NCBI RefSeq assembly: GCF_000718135.1
Contig: NZ_JOEM01000011.1
Coordinates: 151,748 to 215,747, forward strand
Source: Streptomyces cyaneofuscatus
Lineage (GTDB): Bacteria; Actinomycetota; Actinomycetes; Streptomycetales; Streptomycetaceae
Length of the DNA stretch: 64,000 nt
Direction: 5' to 3'
A model generated the notes under the pieces. It was not told where the DNA came from. It searched no databases and worked only from the letters and a program-made list of their open reading frames with translations. The translations under genes and the position numbers were made by a program. The first letter of the stretch is position 1, and each line of letters starts with the position of its first letter. Below, piece by piece: positions 33,985 to 42,742 of the stretch.

Positions 33985-34043
33985 CGACCTGGCCGCCTCA
34001 GGCGCCGTTGCGCAGCGCGGCGACCGCTGAGGCGGCCAGGTCG
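33985..34043. terminator. Inverted repeat across the convergent membrane protein / TetR ends
   Basis: A perfect 16-bp inverted repeat (33985-34000 and 34028-34043) with a 27-nt loop. The right arm lies inside the last 15 codons of the TetR gene (AASAVAAL), so the hairpin overlaps coding sequence. It is the only hairpin available between the two genes. Confidence 0.55.
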
Positions 34044-34609
34044 TCCAGGTAGCCCCTGGGCAGCTCGCTGCGGACCACGACGAGGCGCCAGTACAGCGGC
34101 CCCACGATCAGGTCGAGGGCCCGGTCCGGATCGCTCCCCTCCGGCAGCTCCCCCCGGGCGACCGCCTCCCGCACCACCACGGCGGCGACACCCTGCTGCT
34201 GGTCGAGGAGGGCGGCCTTGATCGCCTCGGAGATCTCCGGGTTGCGGGCCGCCTCCACCAGCAGGTCCGGGATGACCTGCGAGGCGACCGGGTGGCGCAG
34301 GGCGTAGGCGGCGAGTTCGAGGACGGCGCGCACATCCCCGTACAGCGAACCGGTGGCCGGCGCGGGCATCCCCTGCGAGGCGACGGCCGCGACCAGGTCG
34401 AGGACGAGGGCGAGCTTGGACTTCCAGCGGCGGTAGACGGCGGTCTTGCCGACCCCGGCGCGCCGCGCGATGCCCTCGATGGACATCCGGGCGAACCCCA
34501 CCGCGGCCAGTTCCTCGAAGACGGCCGCGCGGATGGCGTCGGTGACGTCCTCGCGCAGGACGGCGGCGCCTGCGGGGGCGCGGCGGCGGGTTCCGCGTTC
34601 GGTGGTCAT
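33998..34609 (-). CDS. TetR-family transcriptional regulator
   Basis: A 203-residue repressor-type protein. The N-terminal helix-turn-helix is clear: AAVFEELAAVGFARMSIEGIARRAGVGKTAVYRRWKSK region (about residues 29-64). The C-terminal ligand domain (about 80-200, GSLYGDVRAVLELAAYALRH) matches the TetR_C family found with RRW-type regulators. The ATG at 34607-34609 begins MTTERGTRRR. TATCAT lies 7 nt before that ATG on the minus strand, so the message may be leaderless. It is divergent from the TagGH-type exporter and is the obvious candidate regulator of it; paired repeats in the gap could be its operators. Confidence 0.9.
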   Translation of the reverse strand: MTTERGTRRRAPAGAAVLREDVTDAIRAAVFEELAAVGFARMSIEGIARRAGVGKTAVYRRWKSKLALVLDLVAAVASQGMPAPATGSLYGDVRAVLELAAYALRHPVASQVIPDLLVEAARNPEISEAIKAALLDQQQGVAAVVVREAVARGELPEGSDPDRALDLIVGPLYWRLVVVRSELPRGYLDDLAASAVAALRNGA

Positions 34610-34643
34610 GGCCCGAATGATAGTCGGCGACGACGGAACGGTT

Positions 34644-34688
34644 GCGTTACGACGTACAAGCGTCCTACTCTCGGCGTTACGACGGTAC
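34644..34688. promoter_or_regulatory. Candidate TetR operators around an exporter promoter
   Basis: Two direct repeats, GCGTTACGACGTAC (34644-34657) and GCGTTACGACGGTAC (34674-34688), lie 30 bp apart, three helical turns. The first contains the palindrome TACG-A-CGTA. A possible plus-strand promoter (TTGCGT at 34642-34647, 18 bp, TACTCT at 34666-34671) is bracketed by them. Binding by the adjacent TetR protein is inferred. Confidence 0.5.
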
Positions 34689-34795
34689 GGTCCCGTCCCA
34701 ACGAGGGCGTCCCCACGGGCCCGTACCGTTCTGCTCCACTTCCCCGTCCCCTCCCCTCCGCCTCCCCCTCCCGCATCCGTCGAAAGTGATCGTTC

Positions 34796-35764
34796 GTGGT
34801 GAGCCAGACAACCGCCCCGCCCCCGCCGGTGAGCGCTCCCGGCCCGGCCGCCCCCGCCCTGGACTCTCCCGCCCTGGACGCTCCCGCCTACGCGCCCGGC
34901 GAGCTGGCCGCCCTCGCCGCCCGGCACGGCCTGACGGTCAGCGGCGCCCGGCCCTCGCTGCCCGCCTACATCCGGCAACTCTGGGGGCGGCGGCACTTCA
35001 TCGCCGCGTTCGCGACGGCCAAGCTGACGGCCCAGTACAGCCAGGCGAAGCTCGGCCAGATCTGGCAGATCGCGACGCCGCTGCTGAACGCTGCGGTCTA
35101 CTACTTCATCTTCGGCGTCCTGCTGGACACCAAACGCGGGGTGGAGGACTTCGTTCCGTTCCTGGTCACCGGGGTCTTCATCTGGACCTTCACCAGCAGC
35201 TCGATCACCGCGGGCACGCGCGCCATCAGCGGCAACATCGGGCTGGTGCGGGCCCTGCACTTCCCGCGCGCCTCGCTGCCGGTGGCACTCGCGCTCCAGC
35301 AGTTGCAGCAGTTGCTGTTCTCGCTGGGGGCGCTGACCCTGATCCTGCTGGTGTTCGGCCAGTTCCCGCGCCCGTCCTGGCTGCTGGCGATCCCGGCGCT
35401 CGCCCTCCAGGCGGTGTTCAACACCGGCGTGTCGATGGCCGTGGCCCGGCTGACGGCGAAGACCCCGGACATCGCGCAGCTGATGCCGTTCGTGCTGCGG
35501 ACCTGGATGTACTCCTCCGGCGTGATGTGGAGCCTGGACCACCTGCTCCAGGGCGAGCGGGTGCCGCACGCGGTGATGGTGGCACTGGAGTACAACCCGG
35601 CGGCGATCTTCATCAACCTCATGCGGTTCGCGCTCATCGACAGCTACAGCGCGGCGCAGCTGCCGCCGCACGTGTGGGCGGCGGCAGCCGGCTGGGCGCT
35701 GCTGTGCGGGGTGGCAGGATTCGTGTACTTCTGGAAGGCCGAGGAGACGTACGGACGTGGCTGA
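34796..35764 (+). CDS. ABC-2 polysaccharide/teichoic acid exporter permease (TagG/Wzm type)
   Basis: A 322-residue membrane permease. A Pro/Ala-rich N-terminus of about 60 residues precedes the ABC-2 core: LWGRRHFIAAFATAKLTAQYSQAKLGQIW (the amphipathic entry), then six hydrophobic segments, with the hallmark conserved end NPAAIFINLMRFALID (about residues 264-279). TagG-type permeases export lipid-linked teichoic acids or O-antigens. The start is one of two adjacent GTG codons (34796 or 34799); GAAAG lies upstream. The ATPase gene overlaps its 3' end by 8 bp. Context (TagF-like enzymes upstream) supports export of the polymer made by this locus. Confidence 0.9.
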   Translation: MVSQTTAPPPPVSAPGPAAPALDSPALDAPAYAPGELAALAARHGLTVSGARPSLPAYIRQLWGRRHFIAAFATAKLTAQYSQAKLGQIWQIATPLLNAAVYYFIFGVLLDTKRGVEDFVPFLVTGVFIWTFTSSSITAGTRAISGNIGLVRALHFPRASLPVALALQQLQQLLFSLGALTLILLVFGQFPRPSWLLAIPALALQAVFNTGVSMAVARLTAKTPDIAQLMPFVLRTWMYSSGVMWSLDHLLQGERVPHAVMVALEYNPAAIFINLMRFALIDSYSAAQLPPHVWAAAAGWALLCGVAGFVYFWKAEETYGRG

Positions 35765-36560
35765 CATCACCGATCCCTCCGGGGACCACCGGGTACCGAC
35801 CGTCGTGGTGGACGACGTCCACATCACGTACACCGTCAACGGCGCCCGTACGGGCAAGGGCAGCGCGACCTCGGCGCTCAGCCGGATCACCTCGCGCCGC
35901 CGTACCCCCGGCGCACGCCAGGTGCACGCCGTGAAGGGCGTCAGCTTCGCCGCGTACAAGGGCGAGGCGATCGGCCTGATCGGCTCCAACGGCTCCGGCA
36001 AGTCGACCCTGCTCAAGGCGATCGCGGGCCTGCTCCCGCCGTCCCACGGCAAGGTCCACACCCAGGGCCAGCCGTCGCTGCTCGGGGTGAACGCGGCCCT
36101 GATGGGCGACCTCACCGGCGAGCGCAACGTGGTACTGGGCGGACTCGCGATGGGCATGACGCGCGCGCAGATCCGCGAACGCTACGACGACATCGTCGCC
36201 TTCTCCGGCATCAACGAGAAGGGCGACTTCATCACGCTGCCGATGCGCACGTACTCCTCCGGCATGGGCGCCCGGCTCCGCTTCTCCATCGCGGCCGCCA
36301 AGAGCCACGACGTCCTGCTGATCGACGAGGCGCTGTCCACGGGCGACGCGAAGTTCCAGCGCCGTAGCAAGGACCGCATCCAGGAACTCCGCGCCGAGGC
36401 GGGCACGGTCTTCCTGGTCAGCCACAGCAACAAGTCCATCACCGAGACGTGCGACCGGGCCCTGTGGCTGGAGGCGGGCACGCTGAGAATGGACGGTCCG
36501 GCGAAGGAAGTGGTGGCGGAGTACGAGAAGTTCACCCGTTCCAGCCCGTCCGGCGTTTGA
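35757..36560 (+). CDS. ABC exporter ATPase (TagH/Wzt type)
   Basis: A 267-residue ATPase partner of the preceding permease. Walker A is GSNGSGKST (about residues 78-86), the signature is TYSSGMGARLRFSIA (about 164-178), and Walker B is VLLIDEALSTGD. The insertion QPSLLGVNAALMGDLTGERN is the typical Q-loop region of TagH/Wzt exporters. It lacks the C-terminal substrate-recognition domain of O-antigen Wzt proteins. The GTG start at 35757 lies inside the end of the permease gene. The last codons (SSPSGV and stop) coincide with a dispersed intergenic repeat copy (36542-36564). Confidence 0.92.
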   Translation: MADITDPSGDHRVPTVVVDDVHITYTVNGARTGKGSATSALSRITSRRRTPGARQVHAVKGVSFAAYKGEAIGLIGSNGSGKSTLLKAIAGLLPPSHGKVHTQGQPSLLGVNAALMGDLTGERNVVLGGLAMGMTRAQIRERYDDIVAFSGINEKGDFITLPMRTYSSGMGARLRFSIAAAKSHDVLLIDEALSTGDAKFQRRSKDRIQELRAEAGTVFLVSHSNKSITETCDRALWLEAGTLRMDGPAKEVVAEYEKFTRSSPSGV

Positions 36561-36564
36561 GGAC
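36542..36564 (+). repeat. Dispersed Streptomyces intergenic repeat, copy 1
   Basis: The element starting CAGCCCGTCCGGCGTTTGAG (plus GAC) is identical over 23 bp to the copy at 42667-42689. I recall this sequence as common at gene ends in Streptomyces genomes. Here it supplies the last five codons and the TGA stop of the exporter ATPase. Confidence 0.75.
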
Positions 36565-36579
36565 GGAACCCTACGCCGA

Positions 36580-36611
36580 GGGGGCCGGCGCCACCAACGG
36601 CACCGGCCCCC
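36580..36611. terminator. Bidirectional terminator between exporter ATPase and NAD-GDH
   Basis: A 13-bp stem with one mismatch (36580-36592 with 36599-36611) and a 6-nt loop, placed between convergent stops at 36560 and 36625. Confidence 0.8.
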
Positions 36612-36624
36612 ACAGACATACCCC

Positions 36625-39600
36625 CTAAGCGTGCGTACGCAACAACGTCCGCATCGTCCGCATGGCCACCGACAGATTCGCCAGATCGAACGCGTCCGAC
36701 CCCTGGATCTCCTCCAGCGTCGACCGCGACCGCGCCAGGATCGCCGCGTTCTTCTCCTCCCACGCCCAGAACCGCTCCTCCGGCGTGGCCGTGTCGTCGC
36801 CCACGCTCAGCACGTCCGACGTGAGCGCCGCGTGCGCCGCGTACAGGTCCTCGCGGATGGAGGCGCGGGCCATGGACTGCCAGCGGTCGGCCCGCGGCAG
36901 CTCGATGATCCGGTCCATCAGCTGGGTGATCCGCAGCCGGTCCGCGAGGTCGTAGTACACCTCGGCGACCTCCAACGGGTCCTTGCCCGTCCGGTCCGCG
37001 ATCGCGACGATGTCCAGCGCCGGGAAGGCGGAGGAGAACCCGGCGACCCGGACCGCCAGCTCGCTCGGGACACCCGCCGAGGTCAGCTCGTCGAGGATCG
37101 AGTGGTACCAGTCCAGGTCGGCACCCTTGAGCAGCTTGGGCAGCTCGTTCCAGACCTGCTCGACCCCGTCCCGGAACCCCTCGATGGTCTCCGCGATGGC
37201 GACGGGCTGCGGCCGGTTGCCCAGCAGCCAGCGCGAACCACGCTCCACCAGCCGGCGCGAGTGCAGCCGGATCCGGGTCTGGACATCGGCGGCGACCTGG
37301 TTGTCGAGCGCCTCGACCGCGTCCCACACCGCCGAAAGACCGAAGATCTCGCGGGCCGTGAACTGGGCCCGCACGATCTCCTCGATCGACGCCCCGGTCT
37401 CCTCCCGCAGCCGGTGCAGGAAGGTCGAACCGGCGGTGTTCACCGTGTCGTTGACCAGCACCGTCGTGATGATCTCGCGGCGCAGCGCGTGCCCGTCGAC
37501 CGCCTCGGGGAACCGCTCGCGCAGCTGGCTCGGGAAGTAGGCGTGGACCAGCTTCTGGAGGTGCGGGTCATCGGGCAGGACCGTCGAGATCAGCTCGTCC
37601 GCCGTCGTGATCTTGGTGTAGGCGATCAGCACCGCCAGCTCGGGCTGGCTGAGCCCCGTCTCGTTGCTGAGCAGCTCACGGATCTGCCGGTCGGCGGGCA
37701 GGAACTCCAGCGCCCGGTCCAGCGCCCCGTCCTTCTCCAGCCGCCGCATGAAGCGCTGCTGGGCGTGGAGCAGGGAGGGCGCCTGGGCGGAGGCGTTGGA
37801 GAGGGCGACGTTCTGCGCGTAGTTGTTGCGCAGGACGAGCGCGCCGACCTCGTCGGTCATGTCGGCGAGCAGCTTGTTGCGCTGCTTGACGGTCATGTCG
37901 CCGTCCCGGACGAGACCGTTGAGCAGGATCTTGATGTTCACCTCGTGGTCGGAGGTGTCCACACCGGCGCTGTTGTCGATCGCGTCGGTGTTGATCCGGC
38001 CGCCGTTGCGGGCGAACTCGATGCGGCCGAGCTGGGTGGCACCGAGGTTGCCGCCCTCGCCGACAACCTTGGCCCGCAGCTCCTCGCCGTTGACGCGGAT
38101 GGCGTCGTTGGCCTTGTCGCCGACGTCGGCGTTCGACTCGGAGACGGCCTTGATGTACGTGCCGATGCCGCCGTTCCACACCAGGTCGACGGGGGCCTTG
38201 AGGATGGCCTGCATCAGGTCGGCGGGCGTCATCTTGCTCACCGACGCGTCGATGCCGAGCGCCTCACGGATGTGGTTGTTCAGCGGGATCGACTTGGCAC
38301 TGCGCGCGTGGATGCCGCCGCCCGCGGAGAGCAGCCCCGTGTCGTAGTCGGCCCAGGAGCTGCGCGGCAGGTCGAAGAGGCGGCGGCGCTCGGCGTACGA
38401 GGTCGCGGCGTCCGGGGTGGGGTCGATGAAGATGTGCCGGTGGTCGAAGGCGGCGACCAGGCGGATGTGCTCGGAGAGCAGCATCCCGTTGCCGAACACG
38501 TCACCGGACATGTCCCCGACGCCGACGACGGTGAAGTCCTCGGTCTGGGTGTCGTGGCCCAGCTCCCGGAAGTGCCGCTTGACGGACTCCCAGGCGCCGC
38601 GCGCGGTGATGCCCATGCCCTTGTGGTCGTAGCCGGCCGAGCCGCCGGAGGCGAACGCGTCGCCGAGCCAGAAGCCGTACGCGACGGCGACCTCGTTGGC
38701 GATGTCGGAGAAGCTCGCGGTGCCCTTGTCGGCGGCGACGACGAGGTACGTGTCGTCCTCGTCGTGGCGGACGACGTCGGCGGGCGGCACGACCTCGCCG
38801 GCCACCATGTTGTCGGTGATGTCCAGCAGGGCCGAGATGAACGTGCGGTAGGCGGCGATGCCCTCGGCGAACCAGGCGTCCCGGTCCACGGACGGGTCCG
38901 GGAGCTGCTTGGCGACGAAGCCGCCCTTGGCGCCGACGGGGACGATGACGGTGTTCTTCACCATCTGCGCCTTGACCAGGCCGAGCACCTCCGTACGGAA
39001 GTCCTCGCGCCGGTCCGACCAGCGCAGCCCGCCGCGGGCGACCTTGCCGAAGCGCAGGTGGACGCCCTCCACGCGCGGCGAGTAGACCCAGATCTCGAAC
39101 GCCGGGCGGGGCGCGGGCAGGTCCGGGATGGCCTGCGGGTCGAACTTCATCGAGACGTAGGAGTGCGGGGTGCCGTCCTCCGCGTTCTGGAAGAAGTTGG
39201 TGCGCAGTGTCGCCTTGATGACGGTGAGGAAGGACCGCAGGATCCGGTCCTCGTCCAGCGAGGCGACCTGGTCCAAGGCCCCGTCCAGCTCCTCCAGGAG
39301 CCCGTCGGTGAGCTCCGTGCCCGCGCTCTGGCGGCCGGGCGACATCCGGGCCTCGAAGAGCGAGACGAGCAGCCGGGTGGTGTGGACGTTGTTGCGGAGG
39401 GTGGACTCCATGTAGTCCTGGCTGAACGTGGATCCGGCCTGCCGCAGGTACTTCGCGTAGGCGCGCAGCACCACGGCCTGGCGCCAGTTCAGCCCGGCGC
39501 CCAGCACCAGCGCGTTGAAGCCGTCGTTCTCCGCCTCGCCCTTCCAGACGGCGGCGAACGCCTCCTGGAAGCGGGCGCGGGCGTCGTCGGCGAGGTGGCC

Positions 39601-41637
39601 GGTGTGGCCGTTGGTCTGCGGCATCCGCAGCCCGAAGTCGTAGATCCAGGCGTGCGTACGGTCCGCGCAGCGCAGCTCGTACGGACGCTCGTCGACGACC
39701 TCGACACCGAGCTGCTGGAGCGCCGGGAGGACGGCGGAGAGGGAGACCTGCTCGCCGGTCCGGTAGATCTTGAAGCGGCGCTCGCCGGGGCCCGCGCCGA
39801 CCGGCTCGTACAGGCTGAGGGCGAAGTCCTTCTCGCCCTCCTTCAGGGTCTCCAGGTGGACCAGGTCGGCCACGGCGGCGCGCGGCGAGTGGTCGGCCTT
39901 GTAGCCCTCGGGGAAGGAGTGGCCGTACTGGCGCTGGAGTTCGGCGGCGCGCTCCTCGCCCAGCTCGGCGTTGAGCGCCTCGCCGAAGCCGTCGGCCCAG
40001 GAGCGGGCGGCCGCGACGAGACGGGCCTCGATGCGGTCGGCGTCGGCGTCGGTGAGGTGCGCCAGCTCGGTGCCCGGGGGGACCCGGATGACGAAGTGCA
40101 GCCGGGAGAGGATCGACTCGGTGTTCCAGGCGGTGAAGTCGACGTTGGTGCCGCCGAGCTCCTCCTTGAGGATGTCGATCAGCCGCAGGCGTACGCCGGT
40201 GGTGTACCGGTCGCGCGGGAGGTAGACGATCGCCGAGTAGTAGCGCCCGTACTCGTCCTGGCGCAGGTAGAGCCGCAGTCGGCGGCGCTCCTGGAGGTAG
40301 AGGACGGAGGTGACGATGGAGCGGAGCTGGTCGACGGGGGTCTGGAACAGCTCGTCGCGCGGGTAGGTCTCCAGGATCTGGAGCAGGTCGCGGCCGTCGT
40401 GGCTGTTGTACGAGAAGCCCGCGCCCTCCACCACTTCGGCGACCTTGCGGCGGATGACGGGCACCCGGCGCACGGACTCGGTGTAGGCGGCGGAGGAGAA
40501 GAGGCCGAGGAAGCGGCGCTCGCCGACGACGTTGCCCTTGGCGTCGAACTTCTTCACGCCGACGTAGTCGAGGTAGCTGGGGCGGTGCACGGTGGCCCGG
40601 CTGTTGGCCTTGGTCAGGACGAGGAGCTTGTGCTCGCGGGCCTTGGCGCGGGCGTCGGCGGGCAGCCGGTCGAAGGACGGGCTGACCGGGTGGTCCTCGC
40701 TCTCGCTGTGCTGCGGGTCGGAGCGCAGGATGCCGAGCCCGGTGCCGGGTACGGCGGCGAGCGCGTCGCTGTCCTTGAGCTCGTACTCGCGGTAGCCGAG
40801 GAAGGTGAAGTGGTCGGCGGCCAGCCAGCGCAGCAGCTCGCGGGCCTCCTCGACCTCCTCGTCGGCGAGGTCGTCCAGCGGCTCGCCCGGCAGGTCGTCG
40901 GCGATCCGGAGGGCGGCGTCGCGCATCTTCCCCCAGTCCTCGACGGTCTCCCGTACGTCGGACAGGACGCGGCGCAGGTCGGCGGTGATCTGCTGGAGGT
41001 CGGCGCGGTCGGTCTCGCGGTCGATCTCGACGTGGATCCAGGACTCGACGAGCGCGTCGTGCGGCAGCTCGGCCTGGGCGCCGTTGCCGCCCTTGTCCTT
41101 GCGGCCGTTGGAGGTCTTCGGGGTGCCGGGACCGCCGGAGAGGACCTCGATGAGCTTGCCGGTGACATCGCGGCGGACAGTGACCTGCGGGTGGATCACG
41201 ACATGGATGCCGCGGCCCTGCCGGGACAGCTCGTTGGTGACGGAGTCCACCAGGAACGGCATGTCGTCGGTGACGACCTCGACGACGGAGTGGCTGCAGG
41301 TCCAGCCGTTCTCCTCGACGGTCGGGGTGTGCACGCGGACGTTGGCGGTGCCCTGCGGGCGGTTCTCGGCCAGCCGGTAGTGCGAGGCGGCGGCACCGTA
41401 GACATCGACCGGGTCCCGGCCGCTGAGGTCCTCGGGAGCCGTATGCAGGTAGTAGCGCTGAAGGTAGGCGAGCACCGCGTCCTGACCTGGACGGGCGTCC
41501 TCGTCGGCCCCGGAGGCGGCGACCCGCACCCGGGGGGTACCGCCCGGGCCACCGACACCACCGCCCGGGCTGTGGTCAGCTACCTGGGCAGCCCGTGCGA
41601 GCAGCTCGGCCTTGGCTTCGTCCAGCTTGGTCTGCAT
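36625..41637 (-). CDS. gdhB: NAD-dependent glutamate dehydrogenase, 180-kDa class
   Basis: A 1,670-residue enzyme converting glutamate to 2-oxoglutarate and ammonia with NAD+. This very large class has an N-terminal regulatory part (about 1-750; EDARPGQDAVLAYLQRYY and MPFLVDSVTNELSR) and a catalytic core (about 780-1250). Core motifs include KVARGGLRWSDRREDFRTE, VPVGAKGGFVAKQLP with the substrate-binding lysines, and GNGMLLSEHIRLVAAFDHRH for the nucleotide domain. Length matches the Streptomyces enzyme, first characterised in S. clavuligerus. AGAGGAC precedes the ATG at 41635-41637. It stands alone between a convergent exporter operon and a divergent PfpI-like gene. The gene symbol follows pseudomonad usage. 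Confidence 0.95.
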   Translation of the reverse strand: MQTKLDEAKAELLARAAQVADHSPGGGVGGPGGTPRVRVAASGADEDARPGQDAVLAYLQRYYLHTAPEDLSGRDPVDVYGAAASHYRLAENRPQGTANVRVHTPTVEENGWTCSHSVVEVVTDDMPFLVDSVTNELSRQGRGIHVVIHPQVTVRRDVTGKLIEVLSGGPGTPKTSNGRKDKGGNGAQAELPHDALVESWIHVEIDRETDRADLQQITADLRRVLSDVRETVEDWGKMRDAALRIADDLPGEPLDDLADEEVEEARELLRWLAADHFTFLGYREYELKDSDALAAVPGTGLGILRSDPQHSESEDHPVSPSFDRLPADARAKAREHKLLVLTKANSRATVHRPSYLDYVGVKKFDAKGNVVGERRFLGLFSSAAYTESVRRVPVIRRKVAEVVEGAGFSYNSHDGRDLLQILETYPRDELFQTPVDQLRSIVTSVLYLQERRRLRLYLRQDEYGRYYSAIVYLPRDRYTTGVRLRLIDILKEELGGTNVDFTAWNTESILSRLHFVIRVPPGTELAHLTDADADRIEARLVAAARSWADGFGEALNAELGEERAAELQRQYGHSFPEGYKADHSPRAAVADLVHLETLKEGEKDFALSLYEPVGAGPGERRFKIYRTGEQVSLSAVLPALQQLGVEVVDERPYELRCADRTHAWIYDFGLRMPQTNGHTGHLADDARARFQEAFAAVWKGEAENDGFNALVLGAGLNWRQAVVLRAYAKYLRQAGSTFSQDYMESTLRNNVHTTRLLVSLFEARMSPGRQSAGTELTDGLLEELDGALDQVASLDEDRILRSFLTVIKATLRTNFFQNAEDGTPHSYVSMKFDPQAIPDLPAPRPAFEIWVYSPRVEGVHLRFGKVARGGLRWSDRREDFRTEVLGLVKAQMVKNTVIVPVGAKGGFVAKQLPDPSVDRDAWFAEGIAAYRTFISALLDITDNMVAGEVVPPADVVRHDEDDTYLVVAADKGTASFSDIANEVAVAYGFWLGDAFASGGSAGYDHKGMGITARGAWESVKRHFRELGHDTQTEDFTVVGVGDMSGDVFGNGMLLSEHIRLVAAFDHRHIFIDPTPDAATSYAERRRLFDLPRSSWADYDTGLLSAGGGIHARSAKSIPLNNHIREALGIDASVSKMTPADLMQAILKAPVDLVWNGGIGTYIKAVSESNADVGDKANDAIRVNGEELRAKVVGEGGNLGATQLGRIEFARNGGRINTDAIDNSAGVDTSDHEVNIKILLNGLVRDGDMTVKQRNKLLADMTDEVGALVLRNNYAQNVALSNASAQAPSLLHAQQRFMRRLEKDGALDRALEFLPADRQIRELLSNETGLSQPELAVLIAYTKITTADELISTVLPDDPHLQKLVHAYFPSQLRERFPEAVDGHALRREIITTVLVNDTVNTAGSTFLHRLREETGASIEEIVRAQFTAREIFGLSAVWDAVEALDNQVAADVQTRIRLHSRRLVERGSRWLLGNRPQPVAIAETIEGFRDGVEQVWNELPKLLKGADLDWYHSILDELTSAGVPSELAVRVAGFSSAFPALDIVAIADRTGKDPLEVAEVYYDLADRLRITQLMDRIIELPRADRWQSMARASIREDLYAAHAALTSDVLSVGDDTATPEERFWAWEEKNAAILARSRSTLEEIQGSDAFDLANLSVAMRTMRTLLRTHA

Positions 41638-42050
41638 GTCCTCTGGCTCCTGTCGCGCGCCGTTGCGTGACGTAGGTGAGAAAAACGACGTACCGCCACG
41701 ACACGGGGTTTCCGGTCTGGGTCGACGCTATGCCGCTTCGAGAGTCACCCGGGACCACATGGGCCGTTTGTGACGGCCGGTCCGGGGTCGGGAGATCGCG
41801 GATCGCCCGGGTGCGGTGGCACTCCGGGCGGCGGCCGGGGGCTTCGCTGCCCCCGAGGCGTATCGCGCTGATCACGGCACCAGGCTATCGCCCCTGCACC
41901 CCACCCCGTCATGAGCCGCATGTGTACAAAAGAAGACATCGAACTTTGACACTTCGGACAGTGCGGCGTATCGCCTTGGCGCATGCACGGAACGGGGGCA
42001 ACCTGATACCGGGGGACGCGAGCAGGTCCCGAGAGCCCGAGGAGCACGCC
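41638..42050. other. Divergent intergenic region NAD-GDH / PfpI-like gene
   Basis: The 413-bp gap contains a good plus-strand promoter at 41946-41974 and, near 41675-41700, an AT-rich segment (GTGAGAAAAACGACGTACCG) that may belong to the GDH promoter. No small gene is supported. Confidence 0.5.
41946..41974 (+). promoter_or_regulatory. Housekeeping-type promoter of the PfpI-like gene
   Basis: TTGACA (41946-41951) and TATCGC (41969-41974) are spaced by exactly 17 bp. The -35 box is a perfect consensus, and the start codon is about 70 nt beyond. Confidence 0.6.
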
Positions 42051-42626
42051 ATGTCCGACCCCGAGAAGATCCTCATCGTCACCGGCGACGCCGCCGAGTC
42101 CCTCGAAGTGCTCTACCCCTACCAGCGGCTGCTGGAGGAGGGGTACGAGGTCCACATCGCGGCCCCCGAACGCAAGACGCTGCGCTTCGTGGTCCACGAC
42201 TTCGAGCCCGGCTACGACACGTACACGGAGAAGCCCGGCTACACCTTCCCCGCCGATCTGGCCTTCTCCGAGGTGGACCCCGGGGCGTACATCGCCCTGG
42301 TGATCCCCGGCGGCCGGGCCCCCGAGTACCTCCGGAACAACGCGGAACTGCGCAAGATCATCAGTGCCTTCTTCTCCGCCGACCGCCCGGTCGCCCAGAT
42401 CTGTCATGGTCCCCTGATCACCGCCGCCACCGGCAGCCTGAGCGGCCGCCGCGTCACCGCGTACCCCGCCCTGGAGCCCGACATGCAGAGCGCGGGCGCG
42501 ACGTTCCAGGACACGGAGGCGGTGGTGGACGGCCCGCTGATCTCATCGAGGGCATGGCCGGACCACCCGGCATGGATGAGGGAATTCCTGAAGGTGCTGC
42601 GCACCCGATCAAACTTGCCGAACTGA
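42051..42626 (+). CDS. DJ-1/PfpI family protein (class I amidotransferase-like)
   Basis: A 191-residue member of the DJ-1/PfpI superfamily. The nucleophile elbow is AQICHGPLI (Cys about residue 117), preceded by LVIPGGRAPEYLR and the early acid-containing LYPYQRLLEEGYEVHIAAP. Members act as deglycases, proteases or stress chaperones; the exact role cannot be read. The ATG at 42051 has GGAG 6 nt upstream. The gene is monocistronic, with its own promoter and a short tandem repeat cluster after the stop. Confidence 0.88.
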   Translation: MSDPEKILIVTGDAAESLEVLYPYQRLLEEGYEVHIAAPERKTLRFVVHDFEPGYDTYTEKPGYTFPADLAFSEVDPGAYIALVIPGGRAPEYLRNNAELRKIISAFFSADRPVAQICHGPLITAATGSLSGRRVTAYPALEPDMQSAGATFQDTEAVVDGPLISSRAWPDHPAWMREFLKVLRTRSNLPN

Positions 42627-42628
42627 TC

Positions 42629-42689
42629 CAGCCCGTCCAGCCACACTCAGCCCGTCCAGCCACACCCAGCCCGTCCGGCGTTTGAGGAC
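42629..42689. repeat. Three tandem 19- to 23-bp units; last is dispersed repeat copy 2
   Basis: Two 19-bp units with core CAGCCCGTCCAGCCACA (42629-42647, 42648-42666) precede the full element CAGCCCGTCCGGCGTTTGAG (42667-42689, identical over 23 bp to 36542-36564). The first 11 bases, CAGCCCGTCCA/G, are shared by all three. Confidence 0.75.
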
Positions 42690-42696
42690 CGTGGTC

Positions 42697-42711
42697 CGGG
42701 GCGGAGCCCCG
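42697..42711. terminator. Short hairpin after dispersed repeat
   Basis: A 6-bp stem CGGGGC-GGA-GCCCCG between the convergent PfpI-like and HAD genes. It is weak alone, but this hairpin commonly follows the dispersed repeat. Confidence 0.4.
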
Positions 42712-42742
42712 AATCCCGCAGCACCGGCCCCCGCGCCCAGGG

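Noticed and set aside
36631..41670. 1,679-codon plus-strand open frame
   Set aside because: Exact antisense of NAD-GDH; a typical high-GC artefact.
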